Shown here: piece by piece, positions 1 to 10,870 of the stretch
Layout of the letters: the number at the start of each line of letters is the position of its first letter
How positions within the stretch are numbered: position 1 is the first letter of the stretch
NCBI GenBank assembly: GCA_946902985.2
Contig: OX336389.2
Location: 985,240,482-985,304,481 of the forward strand
Direction: 5' to 3'
Length of the DNA: 64,000 nt
From: Meconema thalassinum
Taxonomy: Eukaryota > Arthropoda > Insecta > Orthoptera > Tettigoniidae
The notes under the pieces: generated by a model
The model's database searches: none
What the model saw: only the letters and a program-made list of their open reading frames with translations
Told to the model about the DNA's origin: nothing
Made by a program: the position numbers and the translations under genes

Positions 1-702
1 TCCCGGACCAGGTCTATATTCACCAAATATACCCTCCAATGATTACTGAATTTGACTTGACGAATATGCCAGCGGTTGAAGCTCATGAAATCAATCCAAA
101 ATATTATGATGATGATATAATGTATATAACACAATAATATAATATTATTGATATCTTGCCCCTTTTAACTACTGCGGCTCCTAAGACACACCCAGGTGCC
201 GGAAGTTTATCTCGAAGGGGATCTTTAACGTGCCAGTAAGTCTACTGACACAACTCCCTCGAATTTAAGCACCCTCAAAGCACTGACGGTGCCAGATTCC
301 ATCCTGCATCCTTGGGCACAGCGGGCGAGAATGTTACCATTGCGCCACGCAGCCAGGCTATAATATTACAGTACCTTACGTAAGTACCGGTGAGAATAAA
401 GGCGTTCACTTTAAGTCGACTAAATGGGAGCAGGTCTATGAATTACAAGCAATGCATTCATTCTCTTTTAAATTCTACAAAATCTTTAAATTACAATTTG
501 GAATTATTCAGAAAACAAATATTCTTTGAGAGTTCACCTTGTGATCCGATGTATCATTCCAAGCATGCTATCATTGATTCTTTCCCTGTTGATATATTTA
601 CGTATAATGTAAGCTTTCTGTCTGTACATTTGGAGAAGTGGACTAACACTTAGTATTTATCCTGGACCAGGTCTGAAATGACCAAATATACCCTCATTTC
701 AA
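1..702. repeat. Pair of 40-bp direct repeats flanking 0.6 kb
   Basis: Bases 1-42 and 661-702 share the pattern CC-GGACCAGGTCT, about ten variable bases, then ACCAAATATACCCTC. A weaker trace of the same motif (GGCCAAATATATCCT) lies near 892. The left copy is cut by the window edge, so this may be a longer repeat or the ends of an inserted block. No coding potential is recognised between them. Confidence 0.45.
150..360 (-). repeat. tRNA-headed SINE (SINE-F)
   Basis: Read on the minus strand, this copy starts with a tRNA-like head (box A-like TGGCGCAATGGTAAC, box B-like GATGGAATCTG). A body follows with the signature TTACTGGCACGTTAAAG, ending near the AT-rich ATCAATAATATT. The same body signature recurs at 14.43-14.60 kb and, diverged, at 23.63-23.85 kb. 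The head marks it as polymerase III-derived; family membership is from internal comparison only. Confidence 0.6.
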
Positions 703-935
703 TTTTTGTCGTTTGATAGCGCTTGGCATCAAAACAACTGCAGCGAATGACATGAACGTTCGCATTAAGTTGAAGGCACCCCTAAAATTTAACTAGGCTG
801 TAAGGAATGAGGGTGTTAAAAGGACGCCAATAAATTGTTTTTCTCTTTCTCTTCCAAATGGGTGGTTCAATTTTGTGCAAGTATGTGTAATGGCCAAATA
901 TATCCTGAGTGTAATGTCTGTCTATGTGTTGTTCA
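360..935. other. No recognisable gene; AT-rich
   Basis: The 87-codon ORF at 390-653 has no recognisable motif. Apart from the 40-bp repeat at 661-702, nothing supportable is seen. Confidence 0.5.
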
Positions 936-1175
936 GAGCTATTTTTTGTTTATTGCTGTTTCACCCTAACTCTGCTGGTATTTTTTCCTCGTAGAAGGAT
1001 GTGGTAATATCCATTGCTTAAGATTCCAGTGTTCGTAAGTACCTTATTCTTCAGGGGACACTGACATGGAATAAAGTACCCCACATTAGCGATTTGAAGG
1101 CAAGGGTGACCTCCAAAAAGTTGCCTTAAAAACTGCCTTCATCTACTATATGAACCAGTCAACGACGGGTGATCT
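935..1175 (+). repeat. Dispersed repeat, copy 1
   Basis: This stretch aligns by eye with 12010-12270. Shared blocks include GTTCA-AGCT-TTTT, a CTGTTTCACCCTAA-like block, a TTTTTTCC-CTC block followed by GAAGGATG, and a late GCGATTT block followed by GGCAAGG. It ends near CTAG followed by T at about 1178-1182, a possible Helitron terminus, but no clean hairpin precedes it. Class is undetermined. Confidence 0.5.
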
Positions 1176-1443
1176 GCTAGTTTTAAATAAGGCTATCTAT
1201 TGACACTAAATTGTTCATACAATTAATTATAAAAACCACATTTCGTCGTAACGTTGTATGAATTCATATTTTCAATATAAGTCATTTGTACCAACAGTTA
1301 ATTAAGTACAAGTAGTTCCGTGAAGAACTAAATAACCTATTTTCATATTATCCTACTGGTCTTACTTAGGAAATGATAACTAGATTTAAAAATATTGCAC
1401 AGCCGCCATTTTTAAGTTCTCATAAGATTCCATTAAGTTTGAT

Positions 1444-1774
1444 ACCGGGTGAGTTAGCCGTGGTGGTTACGGCATGACTAATAGCAGTCGCTCACATCCG
1501 GGAGGCGAGGAGGTTCGAATCCCCCCGCCGGCAACCTTGAAGATGGTCTTCTGTGGTTTCCCATCTTCCTTCCAGGCAAATGCCTGGGTTGGTCCCTCAC
1601 TATAGGCCACAGCCGCTACCTTCCAACTCCTCGCCCTTCCCTTCCAACTTTCCTCCCCAACGGTACTTGTAGCTCACCCATCGGGTGTCCGTCTCGAAGC
1701 AGCTACAAAACTGGCGAGCCGAACATGTCCTCGGACACTCCCGGCACTAAAAGCCATACGCTAAATAAATAATA
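1444..1774 (+). repeat. tRNA-headed SINE (SINE-E) nested in copy A
   Basis: The insert begins ACCGGGTGAGTTAGCC, has a box B-like GGTTCGAATCC, continues with the shared SINE core (TGGTTTCCCATCTTCC then AGGCAAATGCC) and ends in a TAAA-rich tail. It is flanked by a 12-bp TSD, ATTAAGTTTGAT, at 1432-1443 and 1775-1786. Removing it restores the module sequence seen at 39.96 kb, proving nested insertion. A second copy lies at 45450-45783. Confidence 0.9.
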
Positions 1775-2605
1775 ATTAAGTTTGATGTCAGTATATTAAG
1801 CCTGCATGAAGATATACCGTGCCAAGTTTCAAAGCGCTCTGATGAAAAGTCGCGAGAAAAGTCCATTTAAATATTTAAATTTAGCGTCGCCGCCATGTGT
1901 GTTTTATGCTGACAGGTTATTGAATGATCCATAGGTGAGCTTATGGCAATAGCCTCTATCAACATACAAAAGTTATGTTTGATTGCTGTAATAGATTCGT
2001 AGATATTGAAAACCATCGAAATATTTCGGAAGGTCGCCATGTTGGATAGTTATATGCGTAGGCCATAGAGTTATTTACCAATAGATGAAGATTATTACAT
2101 AGGTTCATTATTCAAACGTTAATTCGATTGCATGATTAGGACACAAGAAATTAAAACTTAATTTTAATATCTCGCACAGCCGCCATCTTGAGGTTATGCA
2201 AGTAATTGAACTAAATTAAATGTCAGTGCATTACAATGCGTATAAACATTTTCTGTGCCTAGTTTCACTGCGCTCGGTTAGTTAAATCGCGAGAAAAAAC
2301 TATTTAAAGGTTTAAACTTTGCTTGGCCGCCATGTTCGTTTTGTACTTAACAGGTTTATAAAAGTATCGTAGATGAACTTCTAGTAGTACCCTTATCACC
2401 GTACAAAATTTCAGGGTGATGTCTGTTACTGTTGCGGAGATATAGAATGCCAGTGAGATATTTCGCGCGGCCGCCATTTTGGATTGTTGAAACGTATTAA
2501 CATTATTGAAAGTCACGGTCGAGGTCGGACGAGGTAGTACTGTAGTACGGTATGCACTTAACGAGTTTCATTGAAATCGTTTCGGCCGTCTAGATTTTAT
2601 TAGGG

Positions 2606-2611
2606 ACACAC

Positions 2612-2649
<38 letters not shown>
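2606..2649. repeat. (CA)n microsatellite
   Basis: About 22 near-perfect CA units with one CG interruption, inside the multimeric repeat. The related copies B and C carry CA/GT runs at the corresponding position. Confidence 0.95.
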
Positions 2650-2653
<4 letters not shown>

Positions 2654-2715
2654 AAAAGGTAATCTCATAAGCCTATACTTTCTTCATAAATGTAGGCGAA
2701 AAATTCAACACATTT

Positions 2716-3297
2716 CGTGATAGGTTGCACAAATACAAAAAATGGTGGATTTATTGCAAGTCGAGATTCTAGTTTGCACTCACGTGTCAGAATACGCAAC
2801 AATATGTTACAATTTCGCAGTCGTTAAAATATTTTTGTTTTTCGTTAAAACAAAAAAATCGTAACAAAAAAAGGCCTCGGTTTATGTACTGGGTGTGCAC
2901 TGGTCCCATACCTGCACGTCTGGCACTGGGCTTGCAATTTACATGGGTGTGACGAGACTGAATGTGGACCGTCAACCTCAGCACGAGTTCCGCATGCCTC
3001 ACTTCTCTGTGTTTACACTTCGAGATTGCACGTGCAATGAATAACATGACACTGCATTGGAGGTTGTGCCATGTGATAATGCTCTGTTGTGGTCCTGGTG
3101 GTGGCAATAGTCCTCCAGGCCAGCTGGCGACTTACTTTACTTCACAGCATCAAGTATCTCAAACATATCTATTGTTTAATTAAAATGAAATGTTGTTGTT
3201 TTGTTGTTAATTCATGTGAGTAGCTTATCATAGAATGTTTTTCAGTTGGTCAACAGGATTGTGCTCAATTATATTAGGTGCGTAGTAAGGTGAATGT
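2716..3297. other. Unassigned, with a degraded PLE-terminus fragment
   Basis: Short ORFs here show no recognisable domain. At about 3235-3275 the string TTTTCAGTTGGTCAACAGG resembles the PLE terminal block (TTTTCAGTCGGTCAACACG) seen at 7.34, 13.26 and 41.56 kb, so this is probably a decayed PLE end. Confidence 0.4.
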
Positions 3298-3802
3298 GCC
3301 AAATAAGGCCCACTTAGCTTACATGTATTTTGCATTTCCACTAGAAGGCGGGGGGGAATCTGGACATTGCCCTGGATTTAACATGAAGGCAAGAAGTAAT
3401 GAAAGCATGGGTTGATAATTATTAGAATTACTGGAAAATATTTCAGTAATAATACAATATTGAATATGCGAGTAACACCCGTTCCAAATAAGGCCCACTA
3501 CTTGTTCCAAATGAAAAGAGATAAAGAAATGTACATTAAGCGGAAAATATCAATACCGTATATTATCCTACAAATCACATTCTTTGAAATTATGAACACC
3601 TGGTTTATGTATGTTAAATTTCAAAAACCTGAAGATTGTTTATTAAAATACCTAGAAATAGTAACAAAAAAAAAGCTTCGGACGCAGTTTACTACTCGAC
3701 TGAAGCAGACATCGCGGAATCGTTCGCTTCAACAGTTGTAGTTTCCAGTCTAGCTGTTAAAGGCTAGTAGCTATCAGAAACACTAAGAATATTCTGCTAA
3801 TA

Positions 3803-4599
3803 CAGTAGAACTTGGATAATTCGAACTTCTATAATTCGAAATCGTCTTTAATTCGAATATTTTGCTTGGTCCCTAGCATTTCATATGTAAACAATGTTAA
3901 AAGAGCGTGGATGATTCGAATATGTTTTTGGTTAATTCGAACTCTTTACGTCAACGGTAGAGCGCAGTAGTGTATTGTATTTCATAACTCGTATATTTTC
4001 TAAACAATATTGTCCAGGCAGTGTTGGAATGCGGCCAAGTTCCCGGTTGACGATAGGGAGGAAATTGTGACTGTTCCTATCTCGTATGAAGAATTTGTTA
4101 ATGTTGGTGAGATGTTGCAGTGTGTGGCGAGGTTAGTGACGTGGACATAATTATCGAGGTAAACAGTAACGCCAACCAAGCTACAGATGACGCATCTGAA
4201 GATGAGGACGGTGATTCTTTGGAAGATCAGGAACGACCGATTCCGAGTGCGGCAGAAGCATCCAATTAAGTCCAACAACTCAGATTTTTTTTGAAAATCA
4301 ACACAGCATAATAATGTGATACTATTTTTCAGTTACTAAATGACGTAGATTCATATATTACCCGTGAGAAAATTAAATCAAGAGAGCAATCGACTATCTC
4401 GGACTTTTTTGACCAACAGTAAATGTTATTTACTGGGTCCAGTACTGTTGTATTTAGGCTACTAATAGGATCTAAAAATATCGTTTTTGTTAAATCTTAA
4501 AGTTTGAGTAATTTTTGAAATATTTTGTTTAATTCGAATTATTGTTTAATTCTAATTTTTTTATTGTCCCTTGAAGTTCGAATTATCCAAGTTTCACTG
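3803..4599 (+). mobile_element. Internally deleted pogo/Tigger-type DNA transposon
   Basis: Terminal inverted repeats begin CAGTAGAACTTGGATAATTC on the left and, in reverse complement, CAGTGAAACTTGGATAATTC on the right. Each is bordered by TA (3801-3802 and 4600-4601), the expected Tc1/mariner/pogo target duplication. The element is about 0.8 kb against 2 kb or more for autonomous Tigger elements. AT-rich arms retain many AATTCGAA blocks. Only the C-terminal part of the transposase is left, so the element cannot mobilise itself. Confidence 0.88.
4058..4422 (+). pseudogene. Tigger/pogo transposase C-terminal relic
   Basis: Translated pieces match the tail of pogo-family DDE transposases: an EEIVTVPISYEEFVNVGEM block, an acidic DDASEDEDGDSLEDQ linker with PIPSAAEA, and a terminal REQSTISDFFDQQ followed by stop at 4420-4422. 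The last block has the QxxIxxFF form of a PCNA-interacting peptide, known for pogo transposase. A frameshift lies between about 4115 and 4132 and in-frame stops occur at 4267 and near 4303. The DNA-binding domain and the DDE core are absent. It is non-functional. Confidence 0.82.
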
Positions 4600-4885
4600 T
4601 ATAATCACAGATGGGCCTTATTTGGAACCGGGCCTTATATGGCTCAAGTACCTTACAAATATTTAAACACCATAACGTGAAAGAAATATTACATGAAATT
4701 TGTATCACTTAATTAACACACTTTTTGTACAACGAAAAAAAAAGGGGGGGGGGAGTTAATTGGACGACATGCTTCGATTTTCATACGATACTCATTAGAT
4801 CCTGTCGATCTAGACTGTAGTTAGGTTTGGCGGGTATGTACTGTAATTACACTTACGTACATCAATATTTACAATTCTTAAAAGG

Positions 4886-5275
4886 ACCACCTTGTGGTGT
4901 AGCGGCTAGTATTCTTGGCTGTCGCCCCGTAGGTCCGGGTTCGATTCCTGGCTCCGCCAAGAAATTTTAATTCTTTTGTGAGGGCTGGAACGTGGCACAC
5001 TCTGCCTCATGATGCAAAACTGAAAAGAGGTGGTTTCCATTCCCATCTCATCATCTTGGAAGTGGTTTTCCGTGGTTTCCCACTACTACTCCAGGCAAAT
5101 GCCAGGATGGTTCCTAACTTTTGGCTACGGCCACTTCTTTCCCAATACTCATTTGAATTAGAAATTTACACATGAATTCCACACACTCCCAAGTACACAG
5201 GGCTACATGACCACGGATGTCGCAAAGCCCCTATATCAATCAACTTCAATCAACAACAACAAACAACAATTGTAA
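4886..5275 (+). repeat. SINE-A, near full length
   Basis: The tRNA-like head runs from about 4889 to 4960 (box A-like GTGTAGCGGCTAG, box B GGTTCGATTCC, ending GCCA). Next come AGAAATTTTAATTC, the core (GTGGTTTTCCGTGGTTTCCC then CAGGCAAATGCC), and the tail signature GGGCTACATGACCAC with GTCGCAAAGCCCCTA. This is the commonest SINE in the window, with about 20 full or partial copies on both strands. Confidence 0.9.
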
Positions 5276-5712
5276 AATTACACAAAAACGCTGTGACTGC
5301 AAGGACGCTCTTGTTGGTTACACTCGTTCAAGGCGAGGGAATGGAATAATCTGGGTGCTGTCCTACTTCAAGTAGTTTCAAAGTTATGAATATTTTTAAA
5401 GCTATATCTGAAGGTCCTAACGAATTTGTTTCACTGTAAGACAACTGTACAGGATTACACAAAAGGCAAATCTACTGACCGACAGAAAAAAGAATACACC
5501 GACATGCAATAGTTTAAATATTGGTTATAGGCCTAATCGCCATATGCTGATATGTCGTGGAAAAGAGAATTGCACAATTTGTAACGTGTTAGTGTGTAAT
5601 AATATCTCGTTTCTTTCAGGTTAGGGCGTGTAAGTACTGTACTTGTTTCTCGCTTAATAGGAAATGTTTTGGGAACAAAAATGTTAATTTATTCCCGAGA
5701 TATCGGCTTATG

Positions 5713-6280
5713 GCAGAGATTCCCAAACTGGGCGATTTTAGCACGCCAGTGGGCGAAACTGACAGAATGTGAACTCTATGGGCGATTTGAAAAAATTGGT
5801 GGGCAAATAATTCAGTTCTTTATATATACAATATGACCGAGAAATGTTTGCCTATAAAAAGGGAATAAAATAAAAATGCAAACAAGTTTATTGAATTATA
5901 TCAAATTATGTTTCCTTTTTAATCTATTTACAACTACAGTAGTTCATCAAATAATATTTAAAATTAGACATAAGTATTCATGTTGTTTAATAAATTAGAT
6001 ATAAAAATTCATGTAGTTTTTTAAATTCATTTCATTGATTGTTATTCCTTTTTAGACCTATTACTTGCAAATTTTTAATGTACGTAATTAGGCTATATCT
6101 AAATAAACATGATGTACCTATTAAGAGAAAATTGTCCGTAAAAATCCTCATTTCTCATGTAGGTATTTGAATGTATGTGTTAGTAATTTTAAGATTTGTG
6201 CGGTTTTTTGAAATGAGGTGGGCGAACAAAATTATAAATCTACAAAGTGGGCGATGGTCAGAAAATGTTTGGGAAACCTT
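5713..6280. mobile_element. hAT-type MITE (568 bp)
   Basis: The left end reads GCAGAGATTCCCAAACTGGG and the right end, in reverse complement, AAGGTTTCCCAAAC. The CAG-G-TTCCCAAAC style is typical of hAT terminal repeats. An exact 8-bp TSD, GGCTTATG, flanks it at 5705-5712 and 6281-6288, the hAT length. Subterminal GTGGGCGA/GGGCGATT motifs recur near both ends. No transposase ORF; non-autonomous. Confidence 0.9.
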
Positions 6281-6489
6281 GGCTTATGGAGTTTGTCAAA
6301 CATTTACCAAGTCTTTATTCAACTACATTTCTTAAACAGCCATTTCTCACAAATGCAAATATGGTACCGGTACATTATCTCTGAAAGTACTGCACTGTAC
6401 TTAAATTTTAATGCATATGTGCATTAAACTGACGTTAGATAAATGACCGCAGAATTTATGTAACTTGAGGAAAATCTGCATTGCTTAAA

Positions 6490-6745
6490 ATACCGGCCGC
6501 GGTAGCCGAGAGCGCAAACGCGCTACCTCGTGCCTCGCTGGCATCGCGAGAGCGTGGGTTTGAATCCCACCTCGGCCGTCCTGAAAATGGTTTTCGTGGT
6601 TTCCCATTTTCACCACCAGGCAAATGCCGGGACGATTCCTTTCCATAGGTCCACGGCCGATTTCCTTCCAATATCTCTTCCCTAACCCGACCTGAAAAGA
6701 AAAGTACATGGCCATTGGCTGCATTAATACAATTATTATTATAAA
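6490..6745 (+). repeat. SINE-B, tRNA-headed
   Basis: The head CCGCGGTAGCCGAGAGCG and box B GGTTTGAATCCC form a tRNA-like promoter. The body (ATGGTTTTCGTGGTTTCCC then CAGGCAAATGCCGGGAC) is the same core as SINE-A despite the different head. A TTATTATT-rich tail ends the copy. Confidence 0.82.
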
Positions 6746-6956
6746 TACCAAGTTAATTTAAACTTTTCAAAGAAAAAAAAATTGCAAATAATAAGTTTCA
6801 AGAACTAGAACCAGGATTCTAGATTGGATTTCAAGCAAACTCTTCTTGAAGTGTGTTTAGTTTAAAATCTTCAACTTTAATAGTTAGGTCATAAATTTAC
6901 CTTTTGCTTTATATTTTCTTTTAATAATTCACTAATAATTAGTAATGTTGGTAACC

Positions 6957-7262
6957 GCCGGCACCGTGGTGTTGGGGTAGCGTGCCTGCCTCTCACCCGG
7001 AGGCCCCGGGTTCGATTCTCGGCTCCGTCAGGGATTTTAGAAACTGGCGTGAGGGCTGGAACGGGGTGCATTCAGCTTCGTGAGGACAATTGAGTAGCTG
7101 TCTGACAGTGAGGCACCGCCCCGATCACGAAAACCAAGATTAACGGCCGAGGGGACCCGATGCGCTCATCACGCGTCATCCCAATGTGTGCAGGCCAAAT
7201 GGCTGAGCAGCGGGCGCTTGGTTGGCCTAGGCCCTTTATGGGCTGTAGTGCCATGGGTTATA
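6957..7262 (+). repeat. SINE-C, complete with TSD
   Basis: A 14-bp TSD, TAATGTTGGTAACC, flanks the insert at 6943-6956 and 7263-7276. The head has GTGTTGGGGTAGCGTGCC and box B GGTTCGATTCTCGG. It continues GGCGTGAGGGCTGGAACGGG as in SINE-A, but the rest of the body differs (GGGACCCGATGCGCTC, CGGGCGCTTGGTTGGCC). Only one copy is seen here. Confidence 0.88.
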
Positions 7263-7324
7263 TAATGTTGGTAACCATGAAGGATATTGCTTTTTCAGTA
7301 ACTTAACTAATTTATCTTATAAGC

Positions 7325-7453
7325 AATCGTTTGGTGCTTTTCAGTCGGTCAACACGATTGTACCCAAATGAGATGGGTTATTCCCTAATCCTAAAAAAGC
7401 ACCAAACTTTTATTTACGTAGGCAACACTGAAAAATGGCTTCAAACACCATAA
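7325..7453. mobile_element. Short PLE-derived foldback insertion with 13-bp TSD
   Basis: This 129-bp insert is flanked by TTATCTTATAAGC at 7312-7324 and 7454-7466. It carries the PLE terminal block TTTTCAGTCGGTCAACACG and the short arm pair TTTGGTGCTTTT / AAAAAAGCACCAAA. It ends with GGCAACACTGAAAAATGGC and AAACACCATA, exactly as the larger foldback at 13245-13500 does. It looks like an internally deleted version of that foldback. Confidence 0.8.
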
Positions 7454-7471
7454 TTATCTTATAAGCTTACG

Positions 7472-8385
7472 TCAGACGTCGTCAAGAACTGTGCGAGGGC
7501 AAGTGTCTCTTCGGGTTCTAAAGTAGGCTATGTATGTTGGTGGGAAACGGTATACGCAAGTCTTGTAGATGCTCTTAGCTATTGCTTCTTGATTTTTACT
7601 ACAGGCGAAGAGAATGTGGTTAAGGTCAGCGATTTTATTTTGATCAGCATCACAATGTGGAATCGAATGTTCTCGAAAGAAAACACGTATTGTCCGTTGA
7701 GCCAATATATTTCGTGTAAAAAAAATCACAATGTGGTTCGGTGAGAACGCCAATTATTCTGGTAAGATGGCTCGAATAACATCCATGGCTTAATCGCATG
7801 CGAATTATGGAGGTGAGGTGACGTCTGCTCATGTGCATGTCTTGAAACCATGGTCTATTTATTATGGATGGTTGATGTGTGGCATGAAAACGTCCTCGAG
7901 CCCTCTGAGACATGGTCCAAGCTGATGTCCAGGCTTGAAGAGCGTGTCGACAAATCGCCGGAAGAAAATCAAAATATGGTAAAGGAATAGCATCAAATTG
8001 TCCGTCCGTAATACTTTGTTTGGCAAGGAGGTCCACTGTCTCGTCGTGTTCTATGCTGGTATGTTCTTTTACCCAAAAAAGTGGACGTCTATGTTGTTCC
8101 CTCGCGCTATCTCTAGCCACTGTTAGTGTCGTGCACTGCATTAAGAGGCATCGCACTACTGTTGTTTGTGTCTTGAAACTTTGTAACAACATCCCTGTAT
8201 GGCATGAGGAGAATGACTGTGATGCTGGAGAAACACGCGCCGGTTGTCAAGACATCTTTGTCTCACATGTTGACTTGCTCTGGGGTTCAAGTGTCCACGC
8301 GTGCCTATTAAAAACACTCTCCATTTGCACTGGGCTGTTGTTATAACACATGCTTGCTGGTGGCATCCGTTACAAGAGTGCATTG
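7472..8385 (-). pseudogene. LINE ORF2 C-terminus with RNase H-like domain, decayed
   Basis: Minus-strand fragments resemble the RNase H and following C-terminal region of I/R1-type non-LTR retrotransposons. FWVKEHTSIEHDETVDLLAK corresponds to the W-x-GH-GI-GNE-aD-lAK block, and further on come RMRLSHGCYSSHLTRI and a C..C/HILFAC-like ending (DLNHILFACSK). At least two frameshifts separate the fragments (near 8190 and 7700). The reading ends at 7472-7474, with the PLE-derived insertion just downstream. Reverse transcriptase and endonuclease are missing. The exact clade cannot be told from this piece. Confidence 0.65.
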
Positions 8386-8389
8386 TGTT

Positions 8390-10305
8390 GCGAATTTAAC
8401 ACAGAGAGACATGCTGTAACAATTAAGCCATTGGTGTTCGTTGCGAATCATATTAGCCTAATCGGTAGTTTAGTCACGATTCAGTGAGTTGTCGTTTATC
8501 TATAATATATTTGATAGACGACACTTCATACCGAGACACTGTTTGTAATAACGAAATATAGCATTTACATGTTCAATTCTATGAGTAAAATTGTTTTGTT
8601 CAATATTAAACTGCTTTAACACGGTGACATTTATGAGCATGAAAATAGCCGGGAAAGGGTGGTGAGACAACCCTAATGTTTTAAGGGAAGACATTTGAAT
8701 GTATATGTTTTAGTATTATTACTATTATTATCATTAATATTATTATTTATTTTTCAAAAATTGTATCCACAATTTATGGACTGCCGATGAGAAACGGCAA
8801 GCCTCACATACACCGAAGTGTCTCCATCTCCGTTCGATAAATATAGCCTATTCTAACAAATCTGCATAATTATGTTACATATATACAATTTACAACTTTA
8901 CATTACTATACAATGCTTACATAAATGGGAAGACACATGCACATGCATACAATAGTTACATTATACATATACATTTTTACATGAGATTTAACTCCTTTTA
9001 GAACCTTCACTTTGCGGCAGGTATTTAATTGAATATCCACGTTCAATTAACACACATTCACGGTGCCTAACAATAAGTTCCTGAGACTGTAAGAAGGTGC
9101 TCATGTTTTGAACCAAAAATCGACCAGCAGCGTTTTTTTTTATGTATTCCGAGTAAACGCTTACCAGAGAAATGACAGAGAAATGCTAGTTCAATCGTGA
9201 GAAATGGCTGCGTCTGCCTTTAAGCCTACAGCGCATGGTCGGCCGGGCAGTCGTGCTTGATAACGTTGGTCTGAGCTAATGTCGCTCGCATACATGCTAC
9301 CTGAGTGTTGCCAACTTAGTGACTTTATCGCTACACCTAGCGGCTTATCTGAATATTTGGTAACAAAACATTTTAAATTTAGTAATGTTTAGATTTGGAT
9401 TTCGCAGTTATTTCAACCTCCGTAAGTGGCAAAAGAAATCTCCATTGCTAGCATAAAACATTTAGTGACTTGACTACTTCTTGGTGATGTTTTGAAAAAC
9501 CGAATTGCCAATACTGTACTACCTTGCTGCTCGTCTTTTGCTCTAAAGCAAGGGTACATACTGTACACGCTAAGCCGCTTTGAATTTCTCCTCCCGTTGC
9601 TCCGCCTTCATGTTTTGAGAACCCCGTGGATCTACGTCGCGTGCTCCATGTCTGTACTTTGCTCAGTGGTAAAGGTTGTGATAATTTCTGCTTTTCCCAT
9701 GCATTTTCCTAGGTAACTAACACTCCTCGTCGCTAACGTCTTATTGCGATATCAGTGCACTACGTCACAGGAAGCACTTACCATTTGCAATTAAATGGTT
9801 CAGGGAAAAATTAATGAAGGATTCTCTCCTATATTGTTGGAAAAATTATGCCCATACATTTTTGGCAATTAATTGCCAGACACACTGTATAGCATATCAT
9901 TTCGAAAAGGGAAAGAAAGGAAGAAACCGTTGTCCAGTTATTTCACCTTATGTGAATATTTTGTTTATTACCTCTGTGTTTTAAGAGTACGGATTTGATT
10001 TGTTGAGAATGGGAATTGATTTCTATTACCTTCTGAAGAATACTCGCCGTGGGTAGATATAAGAGTATTAACCGCGAGTTGTCAGTGGTATGACGCAATT
10101 CGTTTTCCAAGAAATATCAGTACAGTTTGCAACTATATGTCTATGAATCATTCTGACACGAGCTCGGGGTGTGGTCGGTTTAGTACGGTATTTCAAATTT
10201 GTGTAATGTGAATGGTTTTAAGGCATTCACACGTTTAACGGAAGCTTAAGTTTATTATCGCAGTAGTATTAGTAATATATCAGGTACTAGAACAATCGGC
10301 ATTCG
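8390..10305. other. No gene recognised; a TTA-rich run at about 8713-8750
   Basis: ORFs here are under 80 codons with no motif. An imperfect TTA/ATT run near 8713-8750 could be the tail of an old retroposon on the minus strand, since GGACTGCCGATGAGAAAC follows it. Nothing else is supportable. Confidence 0.4.
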
Positions 10306-10309
10306 TTTA

Positions 10310-10870
10310 AGTAGCTTGGGATGTCTTCGTCATCAGGCCCATGTATTTGGGTGTGTGTGTTCAGTTTGTCTGATAACCTGTGGTGAATGTAGTAGTGTGT
10401 GTAACTGCACTTCTTAGGGTCGGGATGGGGTAGGTACCTCGGGACTTTGAGCAAGGTAACGTCGTGAAGGCCAACGCCTATCCAGATGACGTTCTTTCAT
10501 CCCCCTAATCCTGCCACTCAGTCACACCCAACTGGTTATGAGGGTTCGGTGTCGGCTTCCTTTCTATCAACAGATGTTCATCTTGTGTTAAACGTATTTG
10601 GAAGTGTGGCTGTATAGCTATTGTCTCGGAGAGAAACTTAAAAGCAAACTTCTGCTTAAAGCTTCCCCTTCCCGCTGCTGGGTGAGCAACACTTACATAA
10701 GGCTTAGGATCAATCGCACGCCGATTCGTTTGAAACCACCTGGGACTCGGTTGACCTGGAGGGAGTGTGGCATAAACCACACTCGGGATAGACGCTGTGA
10801 ACGTTGGGATTCGAACCTCTGATCTCCAAACACCAGCAGCAGAAGAGCACGTAATCAACGATTGATGTGG
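10310..10870 (-). repeat. SINE-D-like retroposon, long variant
   Basis: On the minus strand a tRNA-like head lies at about 10870-10805 (box B GGTTCGAATCCCAACG), followed by GTGGTTTATGCCACACTCCC. The end is the common tail GGTTATCAGACAAACTGAAC then CCTGATGACGAAGACATCCC. A related head occurs at 39.29-39.48 kb. Internal sequence is longer than in other SINEs, so an insertion may be hidden inside. Confidence 0.55.

Larger units (their letters stand above)
1395..2715 (+). repeat. Multimeric 'GCCGCCAT' repeat, copy A
   Basis: Modules recur in which GCCGCCAT or GTCGCCAT alternates with blocks such as TTTCACTGCGCTCGG, CGCGAGAAAA and TACAAAATTTCAGGGTG. After subtracting the nested SINE at 1444-1774, the CACAGCCGCCAT blocks at 1397 and 2172 lie about 430 bp apart. 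A block reading GTTTCATTGAAATCG then ATTTTATTAGGGA leads into a CA microsatellite at 2606-2649. Homology with copy B resumes after the microsatellite (ATCTCATAAGC, CATAAATG), so the dinucleotide run is internal. The GAAATCG-CGGCCGT style resembles 3' ends of RTE-type LINEs, but no protein is encoded. Confidence 0.75.
3298..4640. repeat. Inverted CCAAATAAGGCCCA motifs enclosing the Tigger relic
   Basis: CCAAATAAGGCCCA occurs near 3299 and again near 3485, and its reverse complement TGGGCCTTATTTGG is at about 4613-4626. They enclose the TA-flanked pogo element at 3803-4599, suggesting an older inverted-repeat element that received the pogo insertion. Outer boundaries and class are not resolved. 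Confidence 0.4.
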
